In this document: in pieces, positions 1-11,800 of the stretch
Numbering within the stretch: position 1 is the first letter of the stretch
Layout of the letters: every line of letters begins with the position of its first letter
Source of the DNA: Metarhizium brunneum
Lineage: Eukaryota; Ascomycota; Sordariomycetes; Hypocreales; Clavicipitaceae
DNA: 64,000 bases
Reading direction: 5' to 3'
Assembly: GCF_013426205.1 (NCBI RefSeq)
Contig: NC_089423.1
Span: 5,518,001 to 5,582,000, forward strand
Program-made: the position numbers and the translations under genes
The notes under the pieces: generated by a model
Told to the model about the DNA's origin: nothing
The model's database searches: none
What the model saw: only the letters and a program-made list of their open reading frames with translations

Positions 1-1962
1 CAACTTGACGACGTCAAAGCAACCACCACACCTATCCAAGCCCTGTTCTATGCATATGGTCACAAGCTCTCAAGTTCAACTTAAATGTTACCGAAATTTG
101 CGCGCCGCATCTTTGACGCTTTGGCCAACCGAGTAGTCGCGGTCGCACCACATTGTCGCACGTTGTGCGTGCCTTTTGCTCGCCCAATGCCCAATGTGCA
201 CTGCACACGCGTTCGTTGGTGCACAAAGATGATGTACAGAAGCTGTGTAAGGGTATACATGCTAGCTTTGCAATGAGAGCACGGACGATGACCTGCAGCG
301 GCTGATGTCGTGACTCCGGTGGCTGAGATGGTTGCCCGCAGGGTGGTAGGCGAGCTTGTCAAATATCTCGGAGAGTGATGGTGGCATGGTGTTTGAGGGC
401 TGGGTTTGTCGTTCGCCTGCCTGCCTACCTACCTACCAACCGGTTGTTTTACAGATGTCTGCTCTCTGATTTGGACTGTTTGTGCGGAACAGGGTCAGAC
501 CAGGGAGTCCGGTAGAGCACAAGTTCAACACTCGGCCATGTCGGCAGGCCTTTTGTCAGATCGCATACGAAGTTGACATAATATGACGAAGCCTGAGTAG
601 TCGCATCGGCCACGTTGAACTTGACCTGAAGTAGAAAAATTGCGACTAAGCACAGGGCAGCGATTTTGGATTGGGACACGCATCCCGAGCACAAGCCCGC
701 ATCAGGGACTCGCAGCGTTGGGCGTGCACGAAGAGCTGCGCTGCGACGCCCAGCTGCCTCAAGATGGTTGCAGGCGCCTCTTTCCATGCAGCAGCAATGA
801 ATGCCACATGTATGAGCAGGGGCCAGGCATCGGCTTGCTGTCTGGTCGTTGCGCAGTTTGACAGTGCTCAGTCCTGACAAGAGACACGCGACATATGTAT
901 GAACAGATACAAAACAGAGACCAGTGACCCCCACAATCAAGTCTGCCTTGCAGCAATCACACCGTGGTGAGTGGCACTGGCACCAACTCAGCCTCCATCA
1001 CACAGTCATGGTGGCAGCCTGGAAGCTGACAGGGATCAAGTGATTGGACACCACGGACGGTGTCGGCGTGTGGCTCGGCGGACTGCGAATGCCAGTCCTG
1101 AGCGCCTCAAGATGGACAGCACAGGAATAACTCCTCACGATTGTCCTGGCGCAGGAAAGTATTTCGGCGCGTGGCGAGTAGAAACGCGGTCGACTGCAGG
1201 CTAACCTGGGTCCGCTCGCAAGTCCGTATGCTACATACTCGGGTTAGCACAAGAGAGGATGAAGCTGTTTGATGGCCCACGACGCCTGCTAGGCGGTGCG
1301 AAAGGCTGGTGCTTGGCCAATGGTTGGCTCAGCGCATTGTGCTGGTGCAGTCGAACATTGGACCCAGCGCCTTGGGCAACTGGAATGAGGACATCTGGAG
1401 CCATGGTAATCTGCATCTCATGCCCACGGCCAGCATGCGTCTTCAAAACCTCTGCTGCCCGCAAACATTCAAATGCGGGCACCTCGAAGGATCAGTGACG
1501 TCGGCAACGAATCCCCGCGCGCCCTGGCTGATCGAATCAGCACCAGCCCGTGCCGCCGCTAAGCCCTGTTCAGCTAGTGTTTTCCACCCTGGGGCTGTTT
1601 GTCGCTTGGAGGTCCACTTTGCCGGAACATCTGGATGTTTATGGATGTACTACTCCAGAGTAGATTGTGAAGATTTGCATGGTCTTTCTGCCATGTTGTG
1701 TCACCATTGTCTGTAGAAAGTGCATGATTACTGTGAAAATTCGTCCACTGCAGCGCGTGCAGCAGCAACGTTGGAGTGGAGTAGAACGTGAAGTCATGTC
1801 GGGCGTAGTCCGGATGCTCTGGACCTGCGTTATACTACGTAATGACTGCATGTGTGAAGTTTGGTCTGGTACCTCAAGCGGCCCACAGCCCTCTGACCTG
1901 CGACCACGGTCAGCGTTGGCAGCCCCTGTCTCCCCTGTGTCATGTCTCTAGACCTGCACTGG

Positions 1963-1992
1963 CATCTGGCACTTGGCACTTGGCACTTGGCC
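1963..1992. repeat. Micro-tandem array, unit GGCACTT (about 3 copies)
   Basis: Three to four head-to-tail copies of a 7-bp unit, partly degenerate at the left edge. It lies in non-coding DNA upstream of the IPK2 gene. It is one of several unrelated 7-bp arrays in the window. Confidence 0.8.
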
Positions 1993-2189
1993 CATTCGCG
2001 CCAGGCTGTCTCGCACTGCCTGGGTCGAAGCCTAAGGGTTTGTGGCTGCGTCTTGCCTTGTCCTAGTCCTGTACAGATTCCTTTGTTATTTTCACTTCTT
2101 CCACTTGGCGACTCTCGCAGGATGCACTGAACAGCGCAGGCACTAATGGCGTTCCTCTCTGCCTGGCGACATAACTCCCTACCTCGACA

Positions 2190-2196
2190 TATAAAG
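2190..2196 (+). promoter_or_regulatory. TATA-like box upstream of IPK2
   Basis: TATAAAG lies about 360 bp upstream of the chosen IPK2 start codon. The leader between them is C-rich, as is common for fungal 5' UTRs. The assignment is positional only. Confidence 0.35.
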
Positions 2197-2558
2197 ACCT
2201 CGATTCTGGAACGCCATTTCCCTCGGTCCCTGCCAAGTCATCGGCTTCGTTCGAGATACCGAGTACGCAACAAGACCATCCACCTCTCGAGCCAGCAGTG
2301 TCAAGCACCACCCTCTTGACTTCAAACTACACTTGCGAGTGCTTTACCCGCCCGAGAGACGACTTTGCCACCTTGGCAGACCTCCCTCTGAACCTTCCGT
2401 CTCGCCCACGCCTGTGCGCGCTGCATCTTTCCAGTAGCGCAATATACAAGTCAACCACGGCATAACTGTGTCGTATCGTCTCGCCGAGATCATACTCGTA
2501 CCCCTACAATAGGGTTGTCTGCCTCTGCCCTCTGGGCTGGGCGGCTATTCTATCAAAG

Positions 2559-3759
2559 ATGCAGCCAGCCAGAGATGTCCCCCGCTTTGACCAACTTCAA
2601 GACTATCCCCATGCTGTGGCTGGACAGTAAGTAATTTCCATGTCTTTCATCCTTGATCCCCCTAGCTTTACATGTGGTGGCATCGCAATCCAATTTGCGA
2701 CCTCCGACCTTAGGTGCGTTGCTGACCTCGCCTTGTCGCAGTGCTGGGACCTTGTGCGACTCCGACGGCCAAGTTTTTGTCAAGCCCTGCACTCAGGCTG
2801 AAATCGACTTTTATGAATTGACCAAGTCGAAGTATCCCGATTTTGCCGATCTTATGCCTTTGCATATCGGCAATCTAGTGTTAAGTGGCCCCGGCGAGAT
2901 GGACATTGGAGACATCGGGGACGGCTTACAAACGGATCCCGAACAAGTCCTTGCAACAATCCAAGAGCAAGTCGCCAATGCCGCCCGAGAATCCCAAACC
3001 GAGGATACCATAACGTGGGTGCCTTCTCAAGGAAAGAAGATTCAGACAAACATGTCGGTCGTGCTTGAGAACCAAACCAATGGTTTCAAGAGGCCCAATA
3101 TTCTCGACGTCAAATTGGGGACCCGTCTGTACGCAGACGACGCGCCCAAGCAAAAACAGCAGCGATTTCAACAGATTAGCAAAGAAACGACACACCACAA
3201 TCTTGGCTTCCGCATCGCCGGCATGCGTGTTTTCCGTGGGTCTCAAGATCCTTCCGAATTGGATGATAGGGAGTACAAGAACTACGACAAAGACTATGGG
3301 CGATTCACCGTCAACGATGACAATGTGGTCAATGAATTGAAGCGATTCGTCTTCAACGAAGCTGCGGGTATTGACGAGGACTTGGGCAAGGCCGTCTGTG
3401 CGACTTTTGCTAGAGAACTCGGTACAATAATCGATGTCATGTCTGATCACAATATCCGCATGTACTCGTCGTCACTTCTGTTCGTGTATGAAGGCGATGG
3501 CGAAGCGCTTAAAGACGCCATCCGACTCAACACGGAATATGCAAAACGCTCGACCGGTCCTCCAGCTACCAAGCGAATTGATAGTGGCATTGGCTTGGAC
3601 GACGAGGACCAGGCTCTGGAGCAGTTGCCGCCGCCAGTACTTAAGCTCAAGCTCATCGATTTCGCCCACGCGACATGGACGCCTGGATCAGGCCCAGACG
3701 AAAATACTATCAAGGGAGTGAGCAGCTTGGAGGGGTTCTTTAAAGAAATGGCAGAATGA
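2559..3759 (+). CDS. ipk2: Inositol polyphosphate multikinase (IPK2/ARG82-like)
   Basis: Two exons: 2559-2626 and 2742-3759, about 361 residues. The splice (donor GTAAGT, acceptor CGCAG) joins the N-terminal part to give GHAGTLCDSDG, the usual entry into the kinase fold, so I prefer it to the unspliced start further in. Seen in the protein: the inositol phosphate-binding PxxxDxKLG motif (PNILDVKLG, about residues 141-149), the SSLL strand near 266, and the metal-binding IDF motif (LIDFAHA, Asp about 329). In this family the enzyme phosphorylates inositol tri- to pentakisphosphate in the nucleus and cytoplasm, and the yeast member also influences arginine-regulated transcription. The length fits an IPMK rather than the much longer KCS1-type IP6 kinases. 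Its substrate range is inferred from family only. CLP1 follows in the same direction after about 0.6 kb. Confidence 0.9.
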
Positions 3760-4394
3760 GCCGATGTTGCTCTTCCCATTTATGACGCTTTGATTTTTAA
3801 GGCCAGAGCGATGAACGTATACGCAAAACAGAAACTAAAGAGCTCAAGGCCTATCACCGCGAGTTATGAATATCAGCAGGGGCAAACCATCAGCAGTTCA
3901 GGGCCCGAGTTACTCAAGGGAGCTTTGCCAATGGAGAATAGCATACTTGTATCATTACACAGTAGAGTGTATTAGAAACAACGGGACATGGGGGCATGGC
4001 GAGATCCAGGTCTACTGCGTGAAGTAGCGTATGGAGTTTATTTGGTGTTGGACGTGTGTTTGGTAAATGGGTATAGTATAAATCAGCTTATGGCGGAGCG
4101 CATCACTGGAGATTTAGATGCTCCCAAGGACACAAAACAAAACGAATTCTGCACACTACTTTGAGTAACTTTAGTAATGTGACGAAATAACTCTTAATAG
4201 TACTGCCCGCGCAGGAAATCGAACGTCCACTTGGAAGGACTCGTGAAAGTATTGGTGTCCTAACTGCGCCCCACATCCGATTCGACGCCACCTCGCCCAA
4301 AACTGCAAGCTTCCAGACAAATGTCAGTAAACATTGGCACTTTTTGTTTCTCGCGTCACCAGGTGCTTCTTGGTCTCGTCCATGTAGCCCCGTC
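3760..4394. other. Intergenic spacer between IPK2 and CLP1
   Basis: A 635-bp spacer holding the 3' UTR of IPK2 and the promoter of CLP1. I see no gene. A tRNA-like stretch near 4204-4275 was examined and rejected because its stems do not pair. Confidence 0.6.
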
Positions 4395-6055
4395 ATGTCA
4401 ATTCCAGGCTTGGGCCAGATCCCGGTGCAGGTAGTATTTCACCACGCCGCAAATCACTTAGAATTGCCATCAGCCTTCCGCGCGACACATGACTGACGAG
4501 CCAGCTTCCTTAGACCGTCCACTCCTCGACCCGCATCATCGTCCTCAAACCATCCTGGGAATGGCGTTTCGAAGTACCTGCAGGCCGCAAAATCACTGTC
4601 AAAGCCCTCTCTGGCACCGCTGAAAAGGATGGCGTTGAGCTTGCTCTTCGGAATGCCTACTCCTTCAGTGCAATAAAATCCAAGATTCTGACATGGCACG
4701 GATGCGAGCTCGAAGTCGATGGACGGACTGACGACGAGTTCGTAGCGGAATATGCTTCGCCCGCGGCGAACCCCGCGAATGCACATGTGAATCTCCACGC
4801 CAGACTGAATGAGATGCGGACTGCGGCTGTGTACGAGCGGAGAGAAGGCCCGAGGGTGCTGATTGCTGGCCCGCCGACGACGGGGAAAACTACGCTCGTG
4901 AGGACGCTCGCGAGCTATGCGACGCGGCAAGGGTTCGAGCCAATTGTCGTGAATGCCGACCCCAAGGAAGGCATGCTGAGTCTGCCAGGGACGCTGAGCG
5001 CCAGCGTCTTCGCAACGGCGATGGACCCTGAGGCTGTTGATGGATGGGGTACCACGCCGACGAGCGGGCCGAGCACTGTTCCTGTCAAATTGCCGCTGGT
5101 GTACTACTACGGGAGAAATTTACCGGATGACGACCCCGAATTCTATAGAGAGTTGACGAGCAAGATTGCCGGCACTGTGAGTGGGCGGCTAAGTGAGGAC
5201 GAAGCTGTCCGAAGCTCCGGTGTGATTGTGGACTCGATGGGCGTCAGTGAGAAGAGTAAAATTGGAGAAGACTTGCTCGCTCATATTGTCGACGAGTTAT
5301 CTAGTAAGTCGTCGCTTCGTCCGACTTGGACGCCATGGCCTGGGGAAACTAACGGCGCCAGTCAACATCATCGTGGTCCTGGGCTCCAACAGAATGACAG
5401 CCGAGCTCTCGAAACGCTTTTCTACCGAGAGGACTTCCCTCGGCGAACCGATTCAAATCGTTGGGCTCGATCGCTCAGAAGGCGTGGTTGAGCGGGATGA
5501 AGGTTTTTTGGAGTATTCGAGAGAACAGGCTATTAAGGAGTATTTCTTCGGGGACGCCAGGAGAGCGTTGAGTCCGCAGATTCAACAGACTGATTTTGAT
5601 GCGCTCGTTATTTATAAAGCTTCTGACTGTGAGTTTCTCCCTTGTATCCTTCATGCTATGTTGCATCATGGCTTTGGGTTTGTCTTTTACAGTCTGCGTT
5701 TGTGGACATCACTATGCCAAAGGCGACTCAAGTGCCATGGACACTCCACAGCGAGAAGGGAGCACATGTTTACGATTGCTAACTGTTCACAGACTCAGCG
5801 TACGAAAAAGCAACACTGTCCCGCGATGAGCCTTCATCGGTCATGCAGCACTGGACCCTTGCCGTCATGCACGCTTCGCCCAAGGACCCCCCCGAGGTGG
5901 TAAGGGCTGCGGCAGTGATGGGATTTGTCTATGTTTCTGATGTCGACGAGGACAGAAGGAAGATTAAGTTGTTGGCGCCGGTGGGTGGTAGGCTGGGCGA
6001 TAGGCCGTTGATTTTGGGGAGTTGGCCGGAGCCGTATATCAATCTTTTGGGATAA
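4395..6055 (+). CDS. clp1: CLP1, mRNA cleavage and polyadenylation factor
   Basis: Four exons: 4395-4430, 4514-5303, 5362-5628 and 5793-6055, about 451 residues. The first exon encodes only MSIPGLGQIPVQ. The second resumes with a conserved WEWRFEVP segment and the HGCELEV strand of the N-terminal domain. The P-loop GPPTTGKT (about residues 131-138) opens the central ATPase domain, followed by NADPKEG (Walker-region strand) and VDSMG. The C-terminal exon supplies the small beta domain ending PEPYINLLG. In fungi CLP1 is a subunit of cleavage factor IA, bridging Pcf11 and CPF in 3'-end formation. It binds ATP tightly, and fungal forms are not thought to be active RNA kinases. Each intron keeps the frame and each junction restores family residues, so I trust the model. 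No unusual features. Confidence 0.93.
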
Positions 6056-8578
6056 CCAGCTGGTTCGTTTATGTTGGAGTTTGGGACGCAAGTGCGGTTG
6101 TCATTGGATTTTGCAGGAGGCAGGTTGCCCTGACATGGGGCCAGCGTAGCATGCTAAAAACAGTGCTAGAATAACACATACCTTGGCGATGAATAGATAT
6201 GCATGTATCTTGCAAGTTCAGAGGACGCACATGCCCAACATATATCATAAACGCACCATATGAAACAAGATCTGATTTTCAGATCTTAAAGCCATCGTTT
6301 GAACCCAATAGGTTGCCAGTCTAGCACAAACCAGCCTGCATTTTCATAGGCAGCCATATGGCATCGTCGCACACAAGGTTTGTCTTGAGGGTTTGTTGTG
6401 TGTTCTCATCACTTGACTCGGATAAGACGCGATGCGGGCGCATTTCTCGGCACCCAATCTGATTGGCTACCAACTCGCATGAGATGCCGTGTGACGCAAG
6501 CAACTACGGATTAAGCAGGTGTCCATGACAGTTTATTAGCACGACATGGTAAATTATTCATGATCTCTCAAAGCCTAAATGACATGATTCCTTTCCCATT
6601 TGTTGTGCCTGCAGATGCGGCTCCAGATGCGGCTCCAGACGGTGGGACCTGGCCAAGTCCAGGCTGCTTGACTCAGCGTGAGTCTGGTCCGGTACTCTGT
6701 ACATTGGCAACAGAGATCGAAGGGCTGGGTTATGCTTAAAATGCTAGTGCGAACGTGGTGTTTGGCGGGGGGGTCAATGAGGGGCAATGCCGCGGGGAAA
6801 TCAGATTGATCTATCGAGTAACGGCTGTTGGATAAGGTCAACGGCGGTCCTGTGAGGCAAAGCCGCGCAACCACAGTTGCCAATTTCAAGCTTTAGTGGC
6901 CATGCCCAGGGCTTGGCCTACGCTTGGATGTGGATGGCCATTCAACCGCGGCGGATGGAGGCAATGCTCCGGCCGCTGAGCGTTGGCGCAATATGAGAAT
7001 ACGTAAGGATTACGATTGTCTGGACTCTGGACTCTGGACGCCACAAGTGCCAAGACACGCTGTGCCAAGCGCTGGGTGGACGAGGACGAATGATGGGCAT
7101 GGCATCTTGAACGAGGCGAGGGGCACACGACAAATCGGCTAGCACTGCATACAATTTGGTTGGCCGATCTTGGCAGAGTCGATTGGGCCACGCGGAGGAC
7201 GGGGAGAAAGGCGTCAACTGGGTCATGGGACCATGTTGTTTGAGAGGTGCTTACTCCGCAGAGTGGCACTTCGATTCCAGGTGAGCAGATTGTGTCCTAG
7301 CTTGCCAGACAGACTCCCAAAGACGTTCACCTCGACAGTGTGTGTCACACGGTCAAGACCTGCACAAAGGTATCGGACATCAAGGGTTATTGACACAACA
7401 ACAAACGAAGGTATCACGAGAGCCCAGAGTCGAACCTTAGCGAGGGCTTCCTCAGGCCTCTTGGAAATCCAAGGACCTATGATATCTCAAAGTCGAATAT
7501 TAAATTGATATTTCAACACACGTTCCAGGCCCAGCTACCCTGCCTGCCCTTGCCACAGTGTGTCAGGATAACGACGCTGAAGAACTTGGAAACAGTGCCG
7601 AGGACCGCCAGCACCGCCACGGAAGAAACCTGTCGCTGATTGGCGAAATTGGAGGCACTAGAAGTTTGATCTACATGTGGGTGTGTCGTGGGACACTGCA
7701 AGGACAACTGTTGTGTAATCGTTCAGATCGTGCCGTTTGATCGCGGATTAGAGACATGCTGGAGTGGTTCGATACCATATCTTGAGACAGAATTCGATAT
7801 CTCTCCGGTATAGATGATGCATTTCAGAGACGGTATGCCGCATATTTCGTCTGGTCGAAGACGAAGTATCCCCTTCTCTCAGGCTGACACAGCCACCTTC
7901 GAGCAAGGTTGCCGGTGGCCACCCTTTACAAACCAGCACCGCCATCACACCAAACCTAATCTCGACAATCCTTGTCCCAAATGCTATCGTACGCAACGGT
8001 TTTCACAAGCTGAAGGACGAAACAAATGACAAGCCAAGTCGAGTTTAGGCCTTGAGCTTCAACAGTAGTGATGGAGACCATGGCACTTTCTACGAACGGA
8101 AGGCGCCAGTGGGCCAGTTCTTTCCCCTCCCGCAACAATCTCATTTGCTCCTTCTCTCCGCCGTTATCATCGTCACCACTGCCGGTCATGCTTAAGACAA
8201 GCAAGCCACTTCCTGGCACATCTGGGCCATTTGCCCAGCTTCAACCCCCCAGGTTGCTCATGCTTGTGACCAGGGTGGATTCATCCCCTGCTGCCAAGTG
8301 TCGTGTCTTTCGTTCGCTGTCGTTTTGGTTTCTTCTTCTTTTTCTTCTTCTTTTCTTCCATCGCCATCCTTGGGCCTTCATTATTTTAGTCCCTAGTTAT
8401 ATCTATCACACATCCGGCTCGCCTCTGTGTGGAAGTCGACTTCAGCGCCAGCATCCCACTGACCGTAAACTCTTTGTCCTCTTCGACTTTTCGACCTCAC
8501 AGGCTCTTTTACTCCCCCCCTCATCCCAGCATCCCTTGTTTGCTAAGTCTGCTCAGAGCAGCTTGATATACACGTTCG
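6056..8578. other. Intergenic region upstream of the ENA-type ATPase
   Basis: About 2.5 kb without a supportable gene. It contains a perfect direct duplication of a 12-mer (CAGATGCGGCTC twice, 6612-6635). A pyrimidine-rich tract (8331-8359, mostly TTC repeats) sits about 220 bp before the ATPase start, as is common in strong fungal promoters. Confidence 0.6.
8331..8359 (+). promoter_or_regulatory. Pyrimidine-rich promoter tract of the ENA-type ATPase
   Basis: A TTCTTC-type run immediately upstream of the probable transcript leader. CT boxes of this kind commonly precede transcription starts in well-expressed filamentous fungal genes. The role here is inferred from position. Confidence 0.35.
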
Positions 8579-11500
8579 ATGGGAGAACCTCTTGTTGTCA
8601 GTACGAATGGTGCAGAACAGGCCAACTCCTCTTCGGACTCGGAGGCCCTTGCCGGTCCCGACGACCAGCCACCTATAGCGGAGCCCCCTGATATTCCCTA
8701 TACAAGTGAAAAGCCAAATTGCCATCATACGCATTCTGCCCAGCACGTCGCTGAACTGCTCGCTACCGACCAAGATCATGGACTGAGCGACGAAGAGGCG
8801 GCCGCCCGGCTAGTCCGGGACGGTCCCAATGCTATCAAAGGAGCCAAGGGTCTCTCCATTGGAGAAATCTTTTTGCAGCAAGTTGCCAATGCTCTAACTG
8901 TTGTCCTCATTGCTGTCGCCGCAATATCCTACATTATTAGCGACTATGTCGAGGGCAGCGTTGTAGTTGCTGTAATTGTGCTCAATATTGTAGTTGGGTA
9001 AGAATGACTCGTCACTACTTTGGCCTTCTGTCTAGCAACACAGCGCTGGCGGATCAAAGTTTGGCTCTTCTCTTTCTCACTGACACGGCCCAGGTTGATT
9101 CAAGACTACCGTGCGGAGCAGACCATCCAGTCTCTCTACGCGCTGTCTACACCCAAATGCAAGGTTATCCGGGATGGCCACAGCGACACCGTTAAAGCCG
9201 AAACACTTGTCAAAGGCGACTTGGTCTCTCTTGCAACTGGTGATGTAGTGCCCGCAGATTTGCGCCTGGTTCAGGGCATCAACTTGTCAACCGACGAGGC
9301 ACACCTGACTGGCGAGTCTATAGCTATTAGCAAAAAGCCCGAAGCGGTCTTTACTGAATTTGACATGCCTGTTGGTGACCGCATCAATTTGGCCTTCAGT
9401 GGTAGCTCCGTCACACGTGGTCGTGCCACCGGCATTGTCATATCGACCGGAATGGACACAGAAGTTGGCCAGATCGCCGAGCTCTTGCGCAAGAAAAAGA
9501 AGGAGGCCAAGGGCAGTAATGCTGTGGCCAAGGCCCTTTACTCGTTCTACCAAACTGTTCGTAGTATCTTAGGTCTTGAGGGAACTCCCTTGCAAGTGAC
9601 TCTTAGCAAGTTTGCCCTGCTTCTTTTCGGTTTAGCCATTCTTCTTGCCGTCGTTGTCTTCTCCGTCAATCTATGGGAAATTGACGATGATGTCCTTCTC
9701 TATGGTATCTGCGTCGGTGTTGCGGTCATCCCTGAATCTCTTCTCGCTGTGCTGACGGTGACAATGGCGGTTGCTACAAAAGCAATGGTCAAAGGTCATG
9801 TCATTGTGCGCCAAATGCCATCCCTCGAGGCAGTAGGTGGCGTAACCAATATTTGCTCCGACAAGACGGGGACGCTTACCCAAGGCCGCATGATTGCCCG
9901 TAAGGTGTGGCTTCGTGATGGCCTCACTGGTACGGTTGATGGCACATCCGATCCTTACGACCCAAGCAGTGGGACCGTGTCGTGGTCTGGTTCTCTCGTC
10001 GGAACTTGCATCAACCCGTTCCTCAATACTCTTGTTCTGTGCAATAATGCCACCGTCTCGGATGGAAAAAAGGAGCCAGAAACCGATTCCAGCAGCGTTA
10101 CGACGGCCTTGGAGCCAGCAGACTGGAAAGCTATGGGCGAGCCCACAGAAATAGCGCTAAAGGTGTTTGCCATGCGATTTGGAAAGACGACTGGGAGCGA
10201 TCTCCTGACAGCTGAGCATCCGTTCGACTCCTCGTGCAAACTCATGAGTGTTGTTTACGGTAATGGCTTGGAACGGCAACGCCACGTATATACCAAGGGC
10301 GCGTTCGAAGTTCTTCTTCCAATTTTAGCCGAGGATGATGAAATGAAAAAGGCCATTCGTGCCAAGGCTGAAGAATTTGCTGGAGAAGGTCTTCGAGTGC
10401 TGTGCATCGCGGATAAGCTCATGGAAGGAGGGGCTGAGGATTTCCAAGATCGTGCCAAGGTCGAGTGCGATCTACGTTTCCTCGGACTCGCTGGACTTTA
10501 TGATCCGCCTAGGTCTGAAACCGCTGGAGCTGTCAAACAATGTCGCGAAGCTGGAGTCACTGTTCACATGGTCACGGGTGACCATATCAAGACCGCTACC
10601 ACCATCGCCTACGAAGTCGGCATCCTGCCCAAAGACATGCCACTGCGCCCAAACACAGTCATGTCTGCTGCTGAACTTGGCAGCATGACTGATGAGCAAA
10701 TCGACGCACTCGACTCCCTTCCTCTGGTAATTGCTAGGTGCAGTCCCTTGACCAAGGTCAGAGTGATTCAGGCTCTTCATCGTCGAAGGGCATTCTGCAT
10801 CATGACTGGGGATGGTGTCAATGATTCGCCGGCTTTAAAGCAGGCAGACGTTGGCATTGCTATGGGTGATCGTGGAAGTGACGTTGCCAAGGAGGCCTCT
10901 GATATGGTTCTCACGGACGATAACTTTGCTTCTATCGTTACTGGTATCAAGGAAGGTCGAAGACTGTCTGATAATATTCAAAAGGTATGCCCAGCTTAGC
11001 ACCACTTGTCGAATCGTTCCGCTAACATACATGATGTCTAGTTCTTGCTGCATCTGCTTACGTCCAATCTGGCTCAAGTTATTTTGCTTTTGATAGGCTT
11101 GGCGTTTAAAGACAATGAAGGAGTTTCCGTGTTCCCACTGTCTCCCCTAGAGATTCTGTGGGCAAATCTCGTCACATCCTCTCCTTTAGCTCTTGGTCTT
11201 GGCCTGGAGGAAGCTCAGCCGGATATTTTGCAACGACCACCTCGAAGCCTCCACTCTGGAGTCTTTACGTTGGATCTCGTGCGCGACCAGCTCATGTACG
11301 GCACTTTCATGGGTTCGTTATGCCTAGCGGCATTCATGTTGGTAGCGTATGCAGCATCAGGAAAGGGTTTCCATAACCTTACTCATGGATGCAATGACGG
11401 TACGGGCGGAATCTGCTCCGCAATTTTCCGCGCCAGGGCCGCGACATTCGCAACGTTGAGTTTCTTGCTTCTTGTTACCGCATGGGAAGTGAAGCATTTC

Positions 11501-11800
11501 CATCGGAGTTTGTTCAATATGGACAAGCGATGGTCTGGCCCATTTTCGGTATTCAAGACTGTGTATCACAACACATTCTTGTTTTGGTCGGTTGTGGCCG
11601 GTTTTCTGGCGACATTCCCAGTTATCTACATTCCATATGTCAACACTACCGTGTTCAAGCACACTGGCCTTACGTGGGAGTGGGCTGTGGTAGCGGGATG
11701 CGTTGTCACGTATATTGGGCTCGTGGAATCGTGGAAGGCTGTCAAACGAAGATTTGGGCTCGGGATTACGAGGCATCCATCAATTCCGGGACAAGTCTAA
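8579..11800 (+). CDS. ena: ENA-type (type IID) Na+/K+ efflux P-type ATPase
   Basis: Three exons: 8579-8997, 9094-10984 and 11042-11800, about 1022 residues. Domains in order: a polar N-terminus; a cation-ATPase N domain (AELLATDQDHGLSDEEA); the first membrane pair; the actuator loop with TGES (about 212-215); the phosphorylation loop with DKTGTLT (Asp about 396); the hinge GDGVNDSPALK (about 712-722); and the C-terminal membrane bundle. Splices restore conserved text at both junctions (VVG/LIQDYRAEQT and DNIQK/FLLHLL). The overall pattern and the C-terminal region match fungal ENA pumps, which extrude Na+ (sometimes K+) across the plasma membrane at high pH or salt. Known ENA genes are induced by salt, alkaline pH and calcineurin signalling; I did not identify such sites here. 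A SERCA or PMR1 Ca2+ pump is less likely because of the closing LEILWANLVTSSPLALGLG segment and the short C-tail. Confidence 0.9.

Larger units (their letters stand above)
1..2558. other. Intergenic region, no supported gene
   Basis: No frame here combines an ATG, a sensible length and a recognisable family. It holds a 7-bp micro-tandem array (1963-1992) and a TATA-like box (2190-2196) that probably belong to the regulatory region of the IPK2 gene downstream. A minus-strand open frame at 449-940 has no ATG at its upstream end and is treated under findings. Confidence 0.6.

Noticed and set aside
4204..4275. tRNA-Glu-like stretch on the minus strand (CTTTCAC loop-like text and GTTCGATT box B-like text)
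   Set aside because: The anticodon and T stems do not pair, and the 5' acceptor strand does not match the 3' one. Similarity is limited to short boxes and is best seen as chance or a very old relic.
9004..9195. Short ORF overlapping intron 1 of the ENA-type ATPase
   Set aside because: It reads across the intron and out of frame with the clear ATPase exons.
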